Below are positions 8,491-9,610 of a stretch of DNA of 9,610 nucleotides, in pieces. Position numbers and translations under genes: made by a program. The notes below the pieces were generated by a model. That model saw only the letters and a list, made by a program, of their open reading frames with translations, was not told where the DNA came from and did no database searches. Within the stretch, counting starts at the first letter, position 1; every line of letters begins with the position of its first letter. The stretch comes from Alphaproteobacteria bacterium (GTDB taxonomy: Bacteria > Pseudomonadota > Alphaproteobacteria > RF32 > CAG-239), in the NCBI GenBank assembly GCA_017546885.1, contig JAFYRQ010000010.1:1-9610 (forward strand). The letters run 5' to 3'.

Positions 8491-9163
8491 AATTCAGATG
8501 AGAATATATCTCACTCCAAACTTGCTCATCATAAGCTGTGAACACCTTTACATGCTCAGGAAACACTCTCTTGGCGCGGTTCTCAAAATCAAATGCCAAA
8601 AAGATAGTTCCCTCATAAGCCATTGTAGCCTTGTACTCCGACATGGCATCTCCCATTGCCAGAATACGATATCCCGGATATTTATCCAAGATATTCTTGA
8701 TGTTTTCTTCTTTGGTTTTTGGTGCACCCAAAATATCCTCAAAAACATCTCCAAGACCGTGGTGCTCAAGACCTGCCTGAACAAGATCGGGCTCCATTCC
8801 TGTCAGAATGAACATTGGACAGCCCATCGCTTTTAAGTCACGATAGAACTTTTCAGCTCCTTCGTAAACTTTTCTGCCTACATATTCGTCCTTGATGAAC
8901 TCGTTAAGACGCTCGGTAACTGCCTGTCCCTCATCTAAAGTGATGATTCGAGCATAAACAACCTTAGCAATCTCAACAAAGATTTCAGCCATAGGACGGC
9001 CATGCATCTTGCGATGAAGCTCAGTCGGCAAAACATCAGAATTGATAGCTTTACCAAACTCAACATTACAAAAATCATTAAGACAACAATCTTTTACAGA
9101 ATTTGTGTCTCTAATTGTTCCGTCGTTATCGGCGAGAACAATATATCCCTTAATTTCCTCCAT
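8489..9163 (-). CDS. HAD-superfamily hydrolase (phosphatase-like)
   Basis: The protein has 224 residues with the HAD core motifs in order. Motif I is DNDGT, nucleophile D12 and acid/base D14. Motif II is T121 in ILTGME. Motif III is a Lys in PKTKEE (K149 or K151). Motif IV is GDAMSE, with D172 and E176 for Mg2+. About 85 residues between D14 and residue 100 form a helical C1-type cap, as in phosphoglycolate phosphatase and beta-phosphoglucomutase relatives. Substrate is not predictable; a sugar phosphate would fit the neighbourhood, but the gene is convergent with the glycogen operon and not co-transcribed. Glu codon use is odd: I count GAG in 16 of 23 Glu codons here, against about 6 of 45 in glgB, suggesting a different origin. 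There is no clear Shine-Dalgarno site upstream of the ATG. GGAGG lies just inside the gene, but no good start codon follows it, so I keep the ATG at 9163. Confidence 0.88.
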   Translation of the reverse strand: MEEIKGYIVLADNDGTIRDTNSVKDCCLNDFCNVEFGKAINSDVLPTELHRKMHGRPMAEIFVEIAKVVYARIITLDEGQAVTERLNEFIKDEYVGRKVYEGAEKFYRDLKAMGCPMFILTGMEPDLVQAGLEHHGLGDVFEDILGAPKTKEENIKNILDKYPGYRILAMGDAMSEYKATMAYEGTIFLAFDFENRAKRVFPEHVKVFTAYDEQVWSEIYSHLN

Positions 9164-9187
9164 AGTAATATAACGTTAAGTGTATGC

Positions 9188-9215
9188 AGTATAACATACT
9201 TTAGACAAAAATCAA
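9188..9215 (-). promoter_or_regulatory. Putative sigma-70 promoter of the HAD gene
   Basis: On the minus strand TTGATT (9210-9215) is followed after 16 bases by TATACT (9188-9193). Transcription would start near 9181, leaving a leader of only about 18 bases with no ribosome site. The -10 sits inside an imperfect palindrome with arms GTATG and CATAC (9182-9199) that could be a regulator site, though with 5-bp half sites this is weak. Confidence 0.5.
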
Positions 9216-9253
9216 TATAATTTTTATTTGTCTTTGTTTTTACTACATAAATT

Positions 9254-9312
9254 AAAAAAAATGAAAAAATGTAAAAAAAATGCTTGACCTATCGAATTTT
9301 TATATGTATATA
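9254..9312 (+). promoter_or_regulatory. Strong tRNA promoter with phased A-tracts (UP-element-like)
   Basis: TTGACC (9284-9289) and TATATA (9307-9312) are 17 bases apart; TATACT at 9309-9314 is an alternative -10. Transcription would start near 9319, about 13 bases before the mature tRNA. Immediately upstream are three A-tracts (9254-9261, 9264-9269, 9273-9280) whose centres are 9 and 10 bases apart, close to one helical turn. They cover the -60 to -40 interval where an UP element would contact the RNA polymerase alpha subunits. Confidence 0.75.
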
Positions 9313-9331
9313 CTGTTCCTGTGATTACGAT

Positions 9332-9406
9332 GGTCCCATCGTCTAATGGTTAGGACATCACCCTTTCACGGTGGTAATATGGGTTCGAATCCCGTTGGGA
9401 TCACCA
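9332..9406 (+). tRNA. tRNA-Glu (anticodon UUC)
   Basis: The 75-base gene folds as a full cloverleaf. The acceptor GGTCCCA (9332-9338) pairs with TGGGATC (9396-9402) with one G-T wobble. The anticodon stem is TCACC / GGTGG (9358-9362, 9370-9374), and the loop at 9363-9369 carries TTC at 9365-9367. The T-arm contains GGTTCGAATCC. The discriminator is A9403, and CCA is encoded at 9404-9406. It reads GAA and GAG codons. A strong promoter precedes it and an intrinsic terminator follows directly, so it is a single-gene transcript. Its 3' end is duplicated 185 bp downstream. Confidence 0.98.
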
Positions 9407-9417
9407 ATACAAACAGC
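9388..9417 (+). repeat. Direct repeat copy 1: 3' end of tRNA-Glu plus 11-base trailer
   Basis: These 30 bases cover the 3' side of the T-arm, the 3' acceptor strand, the discriminator, CCA and the first 11 trailer bases. They are identical to 9573-9602, 185 bp downstream. Sequence diverges on both sides of the match. This is the usual layout of an attachment site in a tRNA gene, where the copy in the intact gene would be the chromosomal site. Confidence 0.85.
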
Positions 9418-9444
9418 CTCCCTTTATGGGAGGTTTTTTGTATT
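9406..9444 (+). terminator. Intrinsic terminator of tRNA-Glu, with extended outer stem
   Basis: The core is a 6-bp stem CCTCCC (9417-9422) / GGGAGG (9428-9433) with a TTTAT loop, followed by six T (9434-9439). The flanks also pair: AATACAAA (9406-9413) with TTTGTATT (9437-9444), giving a longer two-part hairpin. Transcripts ending in the T-run would leave a trailer of about 30 bases to be trimmed from the tRNA. Confidence 0.88.
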
Positions 9445-9471
9445 GGTAATGATTACCAACAGGGATTCGAA

Positions 9472-9572
9472 TACATAAGTTATGGGTTTGAACCGCAGTT
9501 TGCAGGCAGACGGGAGTATGCCGGTCGGACGTTAAGTACGAGCAAACAAGGACGGTGAGCTATAAGCGAGCC
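9472..9572. other. Short GC-rich stretch between the tRNA-end repeats, no recognised gene
   Basis: Bases 9481-9570 are about 53 percent GC by my count, much richer than the adjoining AT-rich intergenic DNA. Small self-complementary pieces are visible: GGTT-TG-AACC (9485-9494) and GGCA...TGCC (9505-9508 with 9519-9522). A plus-strand reading frame crosses it and ends at 9558, but it begins inside the tRNA and runs through the terminator, so I do not call it a gene. It could be a remnant of an inserted element or a small structured RNA; I recognise neither. Confidence 0.4.
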
Positions 9573-9602
9573 AATCCCGTTGGGATCACCAATACAAACA
9601 GC
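9573..9602 (+). repeat. Direct repeat copy 2: detached tRNA-Glu 3' end (att-like)
   Basis: Exact 30-base match to 9388-9417, without the rest of a tRNA in front of it, so it cannot be a functional tRNA. The bases that follow (9603-9610, reaching the window edge) differ from those after copy 1. No integrase gene is present between the two copies, which are only 155 bp apart edge to edge. Whether more copies or an integrase lie to the right is not visible. Confidence 0.85.
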
Positions 9603-9610
9603 AGGCTATA

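Larger units (their letters stand above)
9384..9471. repeat. Imperfect inverted repeat: tRNA 3' end and its degenerate reverse copy
   Basis: Beyond the terminator hairpin, the downstream strand continues to match the reverse complement of the tRNA 3' part. ACCAATACAAA (9403-9413) pairs with 9437-9447 (11 bp), ATC (9400-9402) with GAT (9451-9453), GTTGG (9394-9398) with CCAAC (9456-9460), and TTCGAATCCC (9384-9393) with GGGATTCGAA (9462-9471). The small bulges are at 9448-9450, 9454-9455 and 9461. Part of the last block is self-complementary (TTCGAA), which lowers its weight. Confidence 0.7.

Noticed and set aside
9182..9199. Imperfect palindrome GTATG...CATAC as an operator of the HAD gene
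   Set aside because: Half sites are only 5 bp and the centre does not match; in AT-rich DNA this can occur by chance, so it is noted but not called.
9346..9558. 70-residue plus-strand reading frame across the tRNA and beyond
   Set aside because: It starts inside the tRNA, runs through its intrinsic terminator, has no ribosome site and matches nothing I recognise.
9573..9610. A second tRNA gene at the right edge
   Set aside because: Only the 3' end is present; no D-arm, anticodon arm or 5' acceptor strand precedes it.

Overview
The window looks like a piece of an AT-rich bacterial chromosome, most likely from an uncultured alphaproteobacterium. The pointers are the tRNA-Glu(UUC), whose acceptor and D-arm sequence resembles alphaproteobacterial tRNA-Glu as I remember it; a DUF2934 protein with a Lys/Ala-rich tail; and a TPR-methyltransferase of the COG4976 type, which is common in Rhodospirillales-like genomes. 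This placement is inference from memory, not a database result. Coding density is high, intergenic gaps are short, and Shine-Dalgarno sites are good for the metabolic genes.

Layout: (1) 1-1509 (+), the 3' part of a TPR-repeat protein with a C-terminal SAM methyltransferase domain, entering from the left edge. (2) 1573-1818 (-), a small DUF2934 protein with a histone-H1-like tail, convergent with the first gene and sharing a bidirectional terminator with it. (3) 1819-2002, a divergent promoter region. (4) 2003-8449 (+), a tight three-gene operon: glgB (branching enzyme), glgX (debranching enzyme) and malQ (4-alpha-glucanotransferase), with gaps of 27 and 9 bp. (5) 8456-8490, a strong two-way terminator whose stem touches the stop codon of the next, convergent gene. 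(6) 8489-9163 (-), a HAD-family hydrolase with codon use unlike the operon. (7) 9254-9406 (+), a tRNA-Glu gene with a strong promoter preceded by phased A-tracts. (8) 9406-9610, a terminator and a short GC-rich non-coding stretch bounded by a second, exact 30-bp copy of the tRNA 3' end.

The operon is a glycogen / malto-oligosaccharide remodelling unit. GlgB makes alpha-1,6 branches, GlgX removes them from trimmed glycogen, and MalQ disproportionates the released short maltodextrins. All three keep their catalytic residues. Glycogen synthase, ADP-glucose pyrophosphorylase and phosphorylase are not in this window.

The least ordinary part is the right end. The tRNA-Glu 3' end occurs three times within about 220 bp: in the gene itself, as a degenerate inverted copy folded around the terminator, and as an exact direct copy near the window edge. 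The roughly 90 bp between the last two copies are clearly GC-richer than their surroundings. This resembles an integration site, an excision scar or a small tRNA-derived repeat element. The rest of the window is mostly conventional.
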